A stretch of DNA of 10,160 nucleotides from an uncultured Rhodobiaceae bacterium (GCA_913020275.1 CAJWBV010000014.1:1-10160); one strand, 5' to 3'. Positions 1-6,478 are shown, counted from the stretch's first letter. Program-made: numbers and translations. The notes: a model not told the origin generated them from the sequence alone.

Positions 1-74
1 AATTGGTAGACGCGACGGATTCAAAATCCGTTTCTTTCAACGGAGTGTCCGTTCGAGTCCGACCGAGGGCACCA
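1..74 (+). tRNA. tRNA-Leu (anticodon CAA), 5' end outside window
   Basis: The 3' part of a leucine tRNA, cut by the left edge within the D arm; the acceptor 5' strand is missing. The anticodon stem is 15-19 (ACGGA) paired with 27-31 (TCCGT), enclosing the loop TTCAAAA with anticodon CAA at 22-24, which reads UUG codons. A long variable arm (32-46), typical of class II tRNAs, supports leucine. The T arm is 47-63 with loop TTCGAGT, followed by acceptor strand CGAGGGC, discriminator A and an encoded CCA (72-74). Oddity: bases 50 and 60 of the T stem form a C-C mismatch, where close leucine tRNAs normally have G-C. Confidence 0.93.
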
Positions 75-119
75 TAAGACAGAACTATGACCCGCATGAG
101 GGTCTTGTGAGGATTTTAT

Positions 120-851
120 ATGTTTGGATTTGGTAAATGGCGGACAATTGCCACAGCATTACAAAAGCTGATCGCCGACAAAGAAGACACCAAGCAAGTG
201 TTCATTATCTTGCAAGCAATGGGGCGGCGCTCGGGCATTCGCTCCTATAAACGTTTTCTCAAAAACGCCAATGCGGAAAAAATTCTGACCGCCGACAAAC
301 CGCTGGTTTCATATTTGAAAGACCGCGACTGGCTGGCGGCGCAGGCCGAAGGCTCGCTGGGGCGCGCTTATCTTGATTTCACCACCACCGAGCAAATTTC
401 GGCTGACGGCCTGACGCAAGCCAGTGTCGACGGAGGCGGTGCCAGTTCGGAACTAACCGACAAGCATTTGTTGTTTTCCGAACGCCAGCGCGATGCCCAT
501 GATTTATGGCATGTCGTTACCGGCTATGGGCGCGACGGGCTGGGCGAATTGGCTTTGCTGGCCTTCACATGGCGCCAACTCGGTAATCCGGGCATTTTGA
601 TGATCATCGCCATGGGCTATCACGCCTCGATGCGCGAGGCACCACAGCTCAAAATCGGCAAAGCGATCCGCGAGGGCTTTTCCATGGGTCGGCGTACGGC
701 ATGGTTGCCGGCCGCAGACTGGGAGTATTTGCTGACCCGCCCGATCAGCGAAGTGCGCCGCACGCTGAACATCACGCCGCCCGATGCTTATAATGCGATG
801 GCCGATCAGGTGCGCGAATTTGAGCGGGCGGCACTCGCTGCGGCTGAATAA
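120..851 (+). CDS. coq4: COQ4-family ubiquinone biosynthesis protein
   Basis: A 243-residue protein of the COQ4 family, which acts in ubiquinone (coenzyme Q) biosynthesis. In eukaryotes COQ4 organises the CoQ complex and has been implicated in C1 decarboxylation/hydroxylation of the ring; bacterial members are less studied. The diagnostic metal motif HDxxH-x11-E is intact: H127, D128, H131 and E143. It sits in a helical segment rich in Gly, Ala and Leu, and the downstream helix (about 145-170) matches the family core. There is no signal peptide, so it is probably cytoplasmic or peripheral to the membrane. The ATG at 120 follows a good Shine-Dalgarno GAGGA at 109-113 with six bases of spacing. 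Its stop overlaps the start of the next gene (TAATG), implying translational coupling. The family call is firm; the exact step in this organism is inference. Confidence 0.88.
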   Translation: MFGFGKWRTIATALQKLIADKEDTKQVFIILQAMGRRSGIRSYKRFLKNANAEKILTADKPLVSYLKDRDWLAAQAEGSLGRAYLDFTTTEQISADGLTQASVDGGGASSELTDKHLLFSERQRDAHDLWHVVTGYGRDGLGELALLAFTWRQLGNPGILMIIAMGYHASMREAPQLKIGKAIREGFSMGRRTAWLPAADWEYLLTRPISEVRRTLNITPPDAYNAMADQVREFERAALAAAE

Positions 852-1201
852 TGGCGCTCACGCTTTACGGCATTCCAAATTGCGACACGGTCCGCAAAGC
901 CCGCAAATGGCTTGAGGCTGAAGCCATTGACCATCAGTTCCATGACTTCAAAAAACAGGGTCTGAAGGCGGAAACCGTTTATGGCTGGATGGCACATCAA
1001 CCGCTTGATGTTCTGTTGAACCGGCGCGGCACAAGCTGGCGTAAACTGTCTGACGCCGAAAAAGCCCTGACCGATGAGGCGCAATTGGTGGCGTTGATGG
1101 TTGCCAATCCAAGCCTCGTCAAGCGCCCGGTCTGTGTGGCCGGCGACACGGTGACGGTTGGTTTCTCCGAAGAGGTACAGGCAACGCTTAAAGCGCTCTA
1201 G
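851..1201 (+). CDS. ArsC/Spx-family reductase-like protein, YffB type
   Basis: A 116-residue protein of the ArsC/Spx/YffB family with a thioredoxin-like fold. The N-terminus has the family signature YGIPNCDTVRKA with the single active-site cysteine at C11. The conserved NRRGTSWRKL segment is at 57-66 and the NPSLVKRPV motif at 86-94, whose R92 corresponds to the oxyanion-binding arginine of ArsC. Length and motifs fit YffB-like proteins (about 118 residues) better than true arsenate reductases, which are usually longer and carry HCGTS-type motifs. The substrate is unknown; glutathione-dependent thiol reduction has been proposed for the family. The start ATG (851-853) shares a base with the coq4 stop, so the two genes look co-transcribed and coupled. 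No arsenic-resistance genes are nearby. Its stop lies in a CTAG shared with the opposing TusA gene. Confidence 0.85.
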   Translation: MALTLYGIPNCDTVRKARKWLEAEAIDHQFHDFKKQGLKAETVYGWMAHQPLDVLLNRRGTSWRKLSDAEKALTDEAQLVALMVANPSLVKRPVCVAGDTVTVGFSEEVQATLKAL

Positions 1202-1455
1202 CTTTTTCGGATTACAAATTCAAAAACTGTCATGCCGCCGGGGCCGGCTCCGGTTTTGGTCTGCATGTCGACAAGAACATGGCCGTGTTCGTCCACAAAA
1301 TGCGGCACATCTATTTCGCTCATCGGGTCGGTGGCGTGCAGGCAGAGGCACGCACCGGCACCTAATTCCCGCAAGGCTTTTTGCAGTCGCAAGACCGGTA
1401 ATGGGCAGGTCAACCCCGTGGCATCGAGATACATTGTACCGTCAGCTTCGGTCAT
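1198..1455 (-). CDS. TusA-family sulfurtransferase (sulfur carrier)
   Basis: An 85-residue TusA/SirA-family protein. It carries the hallmark CPxP motif as C17-P18-L19-P20 after the typical LDATGL stretch, and ends with the family's beta-strand pattern (VFEFVIRKS). C17 is the residue that carries persulfide sulfur in relay reactions such as tRNA 2-thiolation, molybdenum cofactor assembly or sulfur oxidation. Which pathway applies here is unknown. Family members are about 75-85 residues, so this one is full length. The ATG at 1455 lies 20 bases beyond the stop of the MBL hydrolase on the same strand, so the two are probably one transcript. The Shine-Dalgarno is weak, and an internal ATG (residue 8) is an alternative start. 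Two further cysteines (C35, C37) lie in a CLCLH run. The gene overlaps the opposing ArsC-like gene by four bases. Confidence 0.88.
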   Translation of the reverse strand: MTEADGTMYLDATGLTCPLPVLRLQKALRELGAGACLCLHATDPMSEIDVPHFVDEHGHVLVDMQTKTGAGPGGMTVFEFVIRKS

Positions 1456-1475
1456 TTTTTACTTTCGGGGCACGC

Positions 1476-2447
1476 TTATCGCTCTTGCGGGCGGGCTGCC
1501 GCATAAGCGGCCATGCCGGCAAAAAGCTCGGCAATTTCGGGTTCATGCTCGGCCCCAAACTCGCGGTACAAAGTGGCGCAATTGACCACAATGCGCTCGC
1601 GGTCGCCCCAGTCGTCAAAAACGCCCAATGCAATATCCATGGCCGCTTCCTGATAGCTCATGCCCGCTTCAAACCGCAGGCGTGCTTCGTTGCGGATGGT
1701 CAGCAGATATTGCCGCACTTCCTCAACGCCCTGTTTGGTGGTGATGGGGCCGTGCCCGGGTACGATGGTTTCGACATCCATGGCCTGAATTTTTTCACAC
1801 GCGTCGATCCAGTTTTGAACAGGGCCTTCCCATAAAATCGGGTGGCCGCCAATGAACAAAATGTCGCCTGTATAAACCGTACGGTCGGCGGGCACATGCA
1901 CCAGCGTGTCGCCGGGCGTGTGCGCCGGACCGACATGCAGTAAATGCACTTCTTTGCCGCCGACGTGAATGGTGGTGTCTTCGTCAAACAATGTGTCGGG
2001 GATTTTCTGGTCAACCGATTTGAAATCGAACGGGCCGAAGCAACTGGTCACATATTTTCCCAATTCGCCCATTTCCGGTGCCATGTCGAGAAATCCCTGA
2101 ACCAGTGTCGGCGGTTCCAGCGCCATATGTTCGGCCGTTGCACGATGCGCGATGATTTTTGCGTCCGGACAACAGCAATTGCCGTTGCAATGGTCGCCAT
2201 TGTGGTGGGTGTTCACAACCATATTGATATTCTTGGCCGCCTTGGTCGCGTCGGCATAGGCCGCCAGCATGTCGCGGGTCAGCGGCACGTCAAAAAGCGT
2301 GTCGACAACCAGCGCCTGATCATCATCAACAATCAAGCCGGAGTTTGACCAGCCCCAGCCGCCATCGGGTTGCAACCACGCATAAGCGCCATTACCCAGC
2401 TGATGCAGGCCTTTTTCATAAGCGAATTTCGGATGTGCTACGGTCAT
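1476..2447 (-). CDS. MBL-fold metallohydrolase with HxNxDH variant motif
   Basis: A 323-residue metallo-beta-lactamase-fold protein, probably a hydrolase; the substrate is unknown. The metal-site motifs are visible in order: 81-86 reads HHNGDH, then H176 (GPAHTPGD), D195 (YTGD) and H232 (PGHGP). The canonical first motif is HxHxDH, so N83 replaces the second histidine. From memory this NGDH version recurs in a subfamily of MBL proteins, so it is likely a subfamily trait rather than damage. C87 and a CCC run at 91-93 lie directly beside the metal site, which is unusual. There is no signal peptide, suggesting a cytoplasmic enzyme. The ATG at 2447 is preferred: a GGGAG sequence precedes it by 10 bases, while the longer frame to 2480 needs a TTG start that lies upstream of that GGGAG. 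It is followed after 20 bases by the TusA gene. Confidence 0.87.
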   Translation of the reverse strand: MTVAHPKFAYEKGLHQLGNGAYAWLQPDGGWGWSNSGLIVDDDQALVVDTLFDVPLTRDMLAAYADATKAAKNINMVVNTHHNGDHCNGNCCCPDAKIIAHRATAEHMALEPPTLVQGFLDMAPEMGELGKYVTSCFGPFDFKSVDQKIPDTLFDEDTTIHVGGKEVHLLHVGPAHTPGDTLVHVPADRTVYTGDILFIGGHPILWEGPVQNWIDACEKIQAMDVETIVPGHGPITTKQGVEEVRQYLLTIRNEARLRFEAGMSYQEAAMDIALGVFDDWGDRERIVVNCATLYREFGAEHEPEIAELFAGMAAYAAARPQER

Positions 2448-2457
2448 GGCAAGAGTT

Positions 2458-2462
2458 CTCCC
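2458..2462 (-). promoter_or_regulatory. Shine-Dalgarno site of the MBL hydrolase
   Basis: On the - strand GGGAG lies 10 bases before the ATG at 2447. It decides that start: the TTG-initiated extension would place this site inside the coding sequence. The spacing is slightly long. Confidence 0.6.
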
Positions 2463-2545
2463 TGCCCGGATGTTAGGCAATCTCGGGGTAATTTTCTAAC
2501 GAAATCGGCTCAAAATTCGAGTGGCAACAGATTTGTTCCCGGCGG

Positions 2546-4168
2546 TCAGGCAATGCGCATGTGGCCTTTAAGGTTTTTTATCTGCCGCTTCTTTTCCGCA
2601 TCCGACCATTTGAGTTGCTTGCCCATATAATCGGCTATCGCGGTGATTTGGGTTTCGTCGATTTCTCCGGTCTGGCCTTCGGTCAAACGCCGCAATACCA
2701 CATCGTCCAGACAAACCGCCATTTCCTGGCTGACGGCATAGGCCGTCTGCGCCGCGAGATGCGCCGGCAAGTCGCCCGTCAGTGCCGCGCACGGCGTCGC
2801 CAGCATATCGTCCAGCCGGTTACCGTAAAGGCGCACGAGCCTTTCAACCCGTTCGGGCGCGTGGGAGCTGTGGCGCGCTTGTGCGGCCTCAAGAAACCCG
2901 GCCAGCGGGCCATCGGGCGTGTCGGCCAGCGGTTCTGTCATTGTGCGACAACCGGGGTCGCTTTGCCCGACATAACCAAAGGCCAGATCAACCACTTGCT
3001 CGGCCAGACGCCGACAGGTGGTCCATTTGCCGCCCAGTGCGGAGATTAAGCCTATCGGCCCGCCTTGATTTGCGTGGTCGACAATCTCGGCCCCGCGGCT
3101 CATGCCGTAGGTTTGGCCGGGTGCATCTCCGGCATCGGCCACCAAGGGCCGCAAACCAGCATAGGCATAGATAATGTCATTGCGCGTCAGGCCGAGGCGG
3201 GGCAGTGCAATTTGTACTTTTTTCAGCAGAGCCGCAATGTCGTCGCTGTCGGGGTGCACCGTATCGGGGTCTTGGGTAAAACCTGTATCCGTGGTGGCAA
3301 ACAGCGTGCGCCCTTGCCAGGGCAGCACGAACAAGTGCTCGTCTTCCAGCGGAATGGCCATCGCCGCGCCATTGGTTACATCATGCGTGACAAAGTGAAT
3401 GCCCTTTGAACGCATGATTTGTTTGGGGGCAGGTGCGGGGCTTGCGGCTTGCATGACGAAATCGGCCCATGGGCCGGCCGCATTCACAACGGTTTTGCAG
3501 CGCAGAGTAGTTTTGCGCCGCGAGCGCATATCGCGCACCGTCACCGCATGTAGGCCGGTTTCGTCACGGGCAAAGGCATCGGCGCGTGCATAATTCACCG
3601 CGACGCTTCCACCCGCGACCGCCGAGCGGATCATCGACAGGCACAGGCGCTCCGGCGACAGCATTTGCCCGTCATGGTAAATATAGCCGCCGGTCAGCCC
3701 TTCACGCGCAAGGCCGGGCGCAAGCCCCAGCGTCTGCGCCGCGGTCAGCGCCCGGTGGCGCGGCATATTCTGGGCCGGGTCGATTTTGCGGTTGGCATCA
3801 AACGCCAGCAAATCATATGCCGTCAGCCCCAGCCCCATCACCCATTTGCTTTGCATGAGGGGCGCGTATGTTGGCAAAACGAAGGGCAGGGGTTGTACCA
3901 AATGCGTGGCGATGCGGCCCCAGATGCGGCGCTCGCGCAAACCTTCGCGCACCAGCGCAATTTCGCCATTTGCCAGATAGCGCAGGCCCCCGTGCATGAG
4001 TTTGGACGATGCCGCCGATGTCGCCGCCGAAAAATCCGACTTGTCGATAATCGCCACACGAAGACCGCGCAAGGTGGCATCCCACGCAATGGCCGCACCC
4101 GTGGCACCGCCGCCAATGACCAGCATGTCGAAGGCCGGATTGCTAAGAGAGGAAAAATCGCGTTCCAT
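2546..4168 (-). CDS. glpD: Aerobic glycerol-3-phosphate dehydrogenase
   Basis: A 540-residue FAD-dependent sn-glycerol-3-phosphate dehydrogenase. It oxidises glycerol-3-phosphate to dihydroxyacetone phosphate at the inner membrane and passes electrons to ubiquinone. The Rossmann FAD motif GGGATG is at 19-24 with the ribose-binding acidic residue D42. The strongly diagnostic SSKLMHGGLRYL stretch is at 54-65, matching known GlpD proteins. The DAO core follows, with a late glycine-rich FAD segment (LISALGGKWTTCRRLAEQ) and the C-terminal helical domain ending KQLKWSDAEKKRQIKNLKGH. Length is normal for the family. The ATG at 4168 puts the FAD motif close to the N-terminus, as in other members; the 573-residue version needs TTG at 4267 and would overlap the divergent gene. 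The Shine-Dalgarno is weak (AGAAG). No glpK, glpF or glpR is visible, so regulation is unknown. Confidence 0.95.
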   Translation of the reverse strand: MERDFSSLSNPAFDMLVIGGGATGAAIAWDATLRGLRVAIIDKSDFSAATSAASSKLMHGGLRYLANGEIALVREGLRERRIWGRIATHLVQPLPFVLPTYAPLMQSKWVMGLGLTAYDLLAFDANRKIDPAQNMPRHRALTAAQTLGLAPGLAREGLTGGYIYHDGQMLSPERLCLSMIRSAVAGGSVAVNYARADAFARDETGLHAVTVRDMRSRRKTTLRCKTVVNAAGPWADFVMQAASPAPAPKQIMRSKGIHFVTHDVTNGAAMAIPLEDEHLFVLPWQGRTLFATTDTGFTQDPDTVHPDSDDIAALLKKVQIALPRLGLTRNDIIYAYAGLRPLVADAGDAPGQTYGMSRGAEIVDHANQGGPIGLISALGGKWTTCRRLAEQVVDLAFGYVGQSDPGCRTMTEPLADTPDGPLAGFLEAAQARHSSHAPERVERLVRLYGNRLDDMLATPCAALTGDLPAHLAAQTAYAVSQEMAVCLDDVVLRRLTEGQTGEIDETQITAIADYMGKQLKWSDAEKKRQIKNLKGHMRIA

Positions 4169-4220
4169 ATTGGGAGCAGCTTCTTTGCGCGAACCGAATA
4201 GCCTTTTTGTAGCATGAATC

Positions 4221-4232
4221 TCGGCGCGCCGA
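4221..4232. repeat. Perfect 12-base palindrome TCGGCGCGCCGA
   Basis: A 12-base sequence identical to its reverse complement, 5 bases before the GGAG ribosome-binding site of the alpha/beta hydrolase. It could be an operator half-site pair, but palindromes of this length arise by chance a few times per 10 kb. Confidence 0.6.
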
Positions 4233-4237
4233 AACTC

Positions 4238-4241
4238 GGAG
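4238..4241 (+). promoter_or_regulatory. Shine-Dalgarno site of the alpha/beta hydrolase
   Basis: GGAG with six bases of spacing to the ATG at 4248. The earlier in-frame ATG at 4242 directly abuts this site and is too close, so 4248 is preferred. Confidence 0.6.
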
Positions 4242-4247
4242 ATGAAA

Positions 4248-5138
4248 ATGGATTTTGTTGAAGCCAATGACGTGATGCTGGCCTATGAGGTTTTTGAGGC
4301 GCGTGGCCCCCGCCGCGCGCCGCCGCTGATTTTGATGCGTGGGCTGGGCACCCAGATGATCCAGTGGCACCGGCCCCTGATTGACAGTTTTACCGCGCAA
4401 GGCATGGATGTGGTGATATTCGACAATCGCGATGTCGGGCGCTCAACCAAGTTGGATGCAGCCGGCATTCCCGATTTTTCGGCACTGGCGGCGGCCGCCT
4501 CGGTCGGCACCATGTTTCCGGTGCCCTATACGCTGGATGATATGGCCCGCGATGTGGTCGGCCTGATGGACGGGCTTGATATGCCCAAGGCCAATTTTTT
4601 CGGCATCTCCATGGGCGGCATGGTGGCGCAACATCTCGCCTTTTCTTACGCCGTCCGGTTCGAACATATTATTTGCGTCATGTCGAGTTCGGGCGGCCCG
4701 GACGTGCCGCAACCCGATAGCGGTAATTTGGAAATGCCCGATGTCGACGATCGCGCCGCATTGATTGAATATCTTGTCGCTTCGCTGAAGCAATATATGG
4801 GGCCGGGTTTTCCGATGTCTGACGCCGATTGTCTGCACATGGCCGAGCGGATCGCCGAACGGGGCTATTATCCGCCCGGCATTGCCCGTCAATATGCGGC
4901 AATCATGGCCGACGGCTCACGTGTTGACCGGCTGAGAGACATTGCGCTGCCGTTTTTCGTGATCCATGGCGACCATGACAGTTTGCTACCGCCGCCATGC
5001 GGCGAGGATATTGTCAAAAATGTGCAACTCGCCCAGTGGCTTCTGGTCGACGGCATGGGCCATGATATGGGCCCCGGCATTGAAGCGGTTATCACGCCGG
5101 CAGTATGCGCGTTTATGGGGCTTGGTGCGGTGCGCTAA
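4248..5138 (+). CDS. Alpha/beta hydrolase
   Basis: A 296-residue alpha/beta-hydrolase-fold protein without a signal peptide. The nucleophile elbow is G119-I-S121-M-G123, with S121 as catalytic serine. The acid is probably D244 in HGDHDSLLPP, and the base H272 in DGMGHDMGPG, so the triad is complete. The oxyanion-hole region is the RGLGTQMIQW stretch (31-40) and the strand-turn FDNRDVGRS (58-66) is typical of the esterase/haloalkane-dehalogenase-like branch. A cap insert rich in Pro, Asp and Tyr covers about 150-225. Esterase, lactonase or similar hydrolysis is likely, but the substrate cannot be read from sequence. An ATG two codons earlier (4242) abuts the Shine-Dalgarno GGAG and is less likely. 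It diverges from glpD with 79 bases between, and its TAA touches the TAA of the convergent cytochrome gene. Confidence 0.87.
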   Translation: MDFVEANDVMLAYEVFEARGPRRAPPLILMRGLGTQMIQWHRPLIDSFTAQGMDVVIFDNRDVGRSTKLDAAGIPDFSALAAAASVGTMFPVPYTLDDMARDVVGLMDGLDMPKANFFGISMGGMVAQHLAFSYAVRFEHIICVMSSSGGPDVPQPDSGNLEMPDVDDRAALIEYLVASLKQYMGPGFPMSDADCLHMAERIAERGYYPPGIARQYAAIMADGSRVDRLRDIALPFFVIHGDHDSLLPPPCGEDIVKNVQLAQWLLVDGMGHDMGPGIEAVITPAVCAFMGLGAVR

Positions 5139-5546
5139 TTATTTTGAGGCTTGCTTCATATATTCGATAACATCGTGGCGGTCTTTTTCCTTGCGCAGAC
5201 CGGCAAACGACATGCGCGTGCCCTTTACGGCCTTGCGCGGATTGGCCAGATAAGCGTCAAGCGCGGCTTCAGACCATACGGGTTCTTTTTCGGCATGGGC
5301 TTTCATGGCTTTTGAATAACGGTAGTCTTCCAGCACCGCAATTTCGCGCCCGATAATATTGTTGAGATGCGGGCCGACGCGGTTTTTGGCTTTGTCGCCG
5401 ATCATGTGGCACGACACGCATTTTTTGAAAACCTTCGCGCCTTTTTCGGCATCACCTGCCGGATAGGGTCCGGCGTGCGCCTGACCGGCCATCGCCACAA
5501 CAAACGCGCCCAGAAAAACAAGCAGTGAAACGGTGAAGCGGGTCAT
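5139..5546 (-). CDS. Periplasmic c-type cytochrome, cytochrome c2-like
   Basis: A 135-residue monohaem cytochrome c of the class I / c2 type, an electron carrier in the periplasm. The N-terminus is a clear Sec signal peptide: MTRF, a hydrophobic core at about 6-20, then GQAHA with probable cleavage after A25. The mature protein has the haem-binding CVSCH at C43-C46-H47. The sixth ligand is probably M112 in GTRMSFAGLR, a typical class I context. The segment VGPHLNNIIGRE matches the family. A Shine-Dalgarno-like AGAGGA is 4 bases before the ATG. No oxidase or bc1 genes are adjacent, so the partner complex is unknown; transfer between the bc1 complex and a terminal oxidase is the usual role. Its stop codon directly abuts that of the opposing alpha/beta hydrolase. 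Confidence 0.93.
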   Translation of the reverse strand: MTRFTVSLLVFLGAFVVAMAGQAHAGPYPAGDAEKGAKVFKKCVSCHMIGDKAKNRVGPHLNNIIGREIAVLEDYRYSKAMKAHAEKEPVWSEAALDAYLANPRKAVKGTRMSFAGLRKEKDRHDVIEYMKQASK

Positions 5547-5582
5547 GGCGTCCTCTTTTAATGCTGGCTCTCAATAAGCTGG

Positions 5583-5610
5583 ATCATAGCGCGCTAGCGA
5601 AGATGTAAGG
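5583..5610 (-). promoter_or_regulatory. Candidate promoter of the cytochrome c gene
   Basis: On the - strand a good -10 hexamer TATGAT (5583-5588) lies about 37 bases before the ATG at 5546. The -35 is poor: CCTTAC at 5605-5610 with a 16-base spacer. The 10-base palindrome TAGCGCGCTA (5587-5596) overlaps the upstream edge of the -10. The surrounding 114-base gap holds no gene that I can see. Confidence 0.35.
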
Positions 5611-5660
5611 CCTTCGGACGCTGTCGCCAAGCCCGAAAGCCGCCGCAATCTGTCGCAGGG

Positions 5661-6293
5661 CTACGGCACCAGCCAGCTATGTTGGGGTTTTGAGGCTGTG
5701 AAATCAAACAAAGCGCGCCGGTGGCCGCGCGCGGCCAGATACAACCATTCGATTTGCCGCACATGGGCCACAACCGGCGCGAAGTGATCGGCCCCGTCAT
5801 TCGTGCCTGCCGCATCAAACACCACATCGCCTGGTGTGGACAGGCGGGAGCCGGGCGCCTGTGTCACCTGATAGCATTCGCGGCTCATGGGGCGCGTATT
5901 GTCCCACGCGCTTGCATGGGCCTCGCCGGTGAGCAGTTCAAGTCGGGCGCGCACGCGCAACTGAATTTTGGCACCCGGATCGTAAAAATGCAGCGCCGCC
6001 TGCGGTTGTTTTTGCATGTCGGCAATTTTGGCCGAGCGGGTGTCGGTGTGAAACCGCAAGTTTCGGGTTTGCGGGTCGCAGCCGCGCAGCACCACGGTTC
6101 TTATTTCGGGCAATCCTTCCGGCGAAACGGTCGCCAGACCGGGCGTGTGAAACGGGCTGCGCCGATCCTTCACGCCGCGCGCCAACAATGCCCAGGCATG
6201 GGCGCAACTGCCGTCCAGGTCGTCATAACACCCGAGCAGCGGGGCGGCTTTTTCGCGCTTTTTTTCTTGTGGATTTGTCGAGGGTTCACTCAT
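5661..6293 (-). CDS. Pyridoxamine 5'-phosphate oxidase-like flavoprotein
   Basis: A 210-residue protein of the PNPOx-like split-barrel FMN-binding family. Recognisable pieces in order are the substrate-entry strand PGLATVSPEGLPEIRTVVLRG (51-71), the FMN-binding LRFHTDTRSAKIADM (79-93), the barrel strand QLRVRARLELL (111-121), and the C-terminal IEWLYLAARGHRRALFDF (181-198). True PdxH enzymes end with a WxxxRLxP-type motif bearing a substrate-binding arginine; here the end is HSWLVP with no such motif, so I would not call it pdxH. It may be a general FMN-dependent oxidoreductase or a haem/flavin-binding relative. There is no signal peptide. The first 16 residues are charged and probably disordered. 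The start has no clear Shine-Dalgarno; an AT-rich TATATA lies just upstream. It follows tRNA-Arg on the same strand. Confidence 0.85.
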   Translation of the reverse strand: MSEPSTNPQEKKREKAAPLLGCYDDLDGSCAHAWALLARGVKDRRSPFHTPGLATVSPEGLPEIRTVVLRGCDPQTRNLRFHTDTRSAKIADMQKQPQAALHFYDPGAKIQLRVRARLELLTGEAHASAWDNTRPMSRECYQVTQAPGSRLSTPGDVVFDAAGTNDGADHFAPVVAHVRQIEWLYLAARGHRRALFDFTASKPQHSWLVP

Positions 6294-6346
6294 AGGCCGA
6301 TATATAGGTTGGGATTGGCAGGTTTCTAGCCGCTTTTGGTCGGGTG

Positions 6347-6423
6347 TGGTGATCCCGGGTGGATTCGAACCACCGACCCTCAGATTAGGAATCTGATGCT
6401 CTATCCTGCTGAGCTACGGGACC
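6347..6423 (-). tRNA. tRNA-Arg (anticodon CCU)
   Basis: A complete 77-base tRNA on the - strand with encoded CCA (6347-6349) and discriminator A. The acceptor is GGTCCCG paired with CGGGATC (one G-U pair). The D arm contains AGCTCAGCAGGATAGAGC, and the anticodon stem TCAGA/TCTGA encloses TTCCTAA with anticodon CCT, which reads AGG codons. The T arm contains GGTTCGAATCC. The strand opposite this tRNA yields the well-known spurious peptide GWIRTTDPQIRNL, which further confirms a tRNA here. Confidence 0.97.
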
Positions 6424-6432
6424 ACTGTTTTG

Positions 6433-6460
6433 AACCTATTGAAAGGCCGCTGAAAATCAA
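6433..6460 (-). promoter_or_regulatory. Candidate promoter of tRNA-Arg
   Basis: On the - strand, TTGATT (6455-6460), a 16-base spacer and TAGGTT (6433-6438) end 9 bases before the tRNA 5' end at 6423. An A-run (6461-6466) lies just upstream of the -35. The spacing fits a short-leader tRNA promoter, but both hexamers are imperfect. Confidence 0.4.
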
Positions 6461-6478
6461 GTTTTTTGCCCGCAGAAA

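Larger units (their letters stand above)
4169..4247. promoter_or_regulatory. Divergent intergenic region, glpD / alpha-beta hydrolase
   Basis: These 79 bases must hold the start signals for both divergent genes. On the + strand a weak pair TTGCGC (4185-4190), 17-base spacer, TGTAGC (4208-4213) is a possible promoter for the hydrolase. A perfect 12-base palindrome (4221-4232) lies between it and the Shine-Dalgarno. I see no convincing promoter for glpD. A promoter function is inferred from the gene arrangement only. Confidence 0.4.

Noticed and set aside
1..119. tRNA-Leu as the attachment site of an integrated element
   Set aside because: No integrase, no repeat of the tRNA 3' end elsewhere in the window that I can see, and housekeeping genes follow directly.
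1158..1835. 225-residue + strand frame across the TusA and MBL genes
   Set aside because: It lies antisense to two clear family members, has no recognisable domain and reads as low-structure, Arg-rich sequence.
3665..4201. 178-residue + strand frame and several others inside glpD
   Set aside because: Shadows of glpD codon usage; glpD itself has full-length family motifs on the - strand.
4169..4267. Extended glpD N-terminus starting at TTG 4267
   Set aside because: It would overlap the start and ribosome site of the divergent hydrolase, and homologues begin just before the FAD motif.
5587..5596. Palindrome TAGCGCGCTA as an intrinsic terminator
   Set aside because: It has no loop and no T-run after it on either strand; it is noted only as overlapping a candidate -10.
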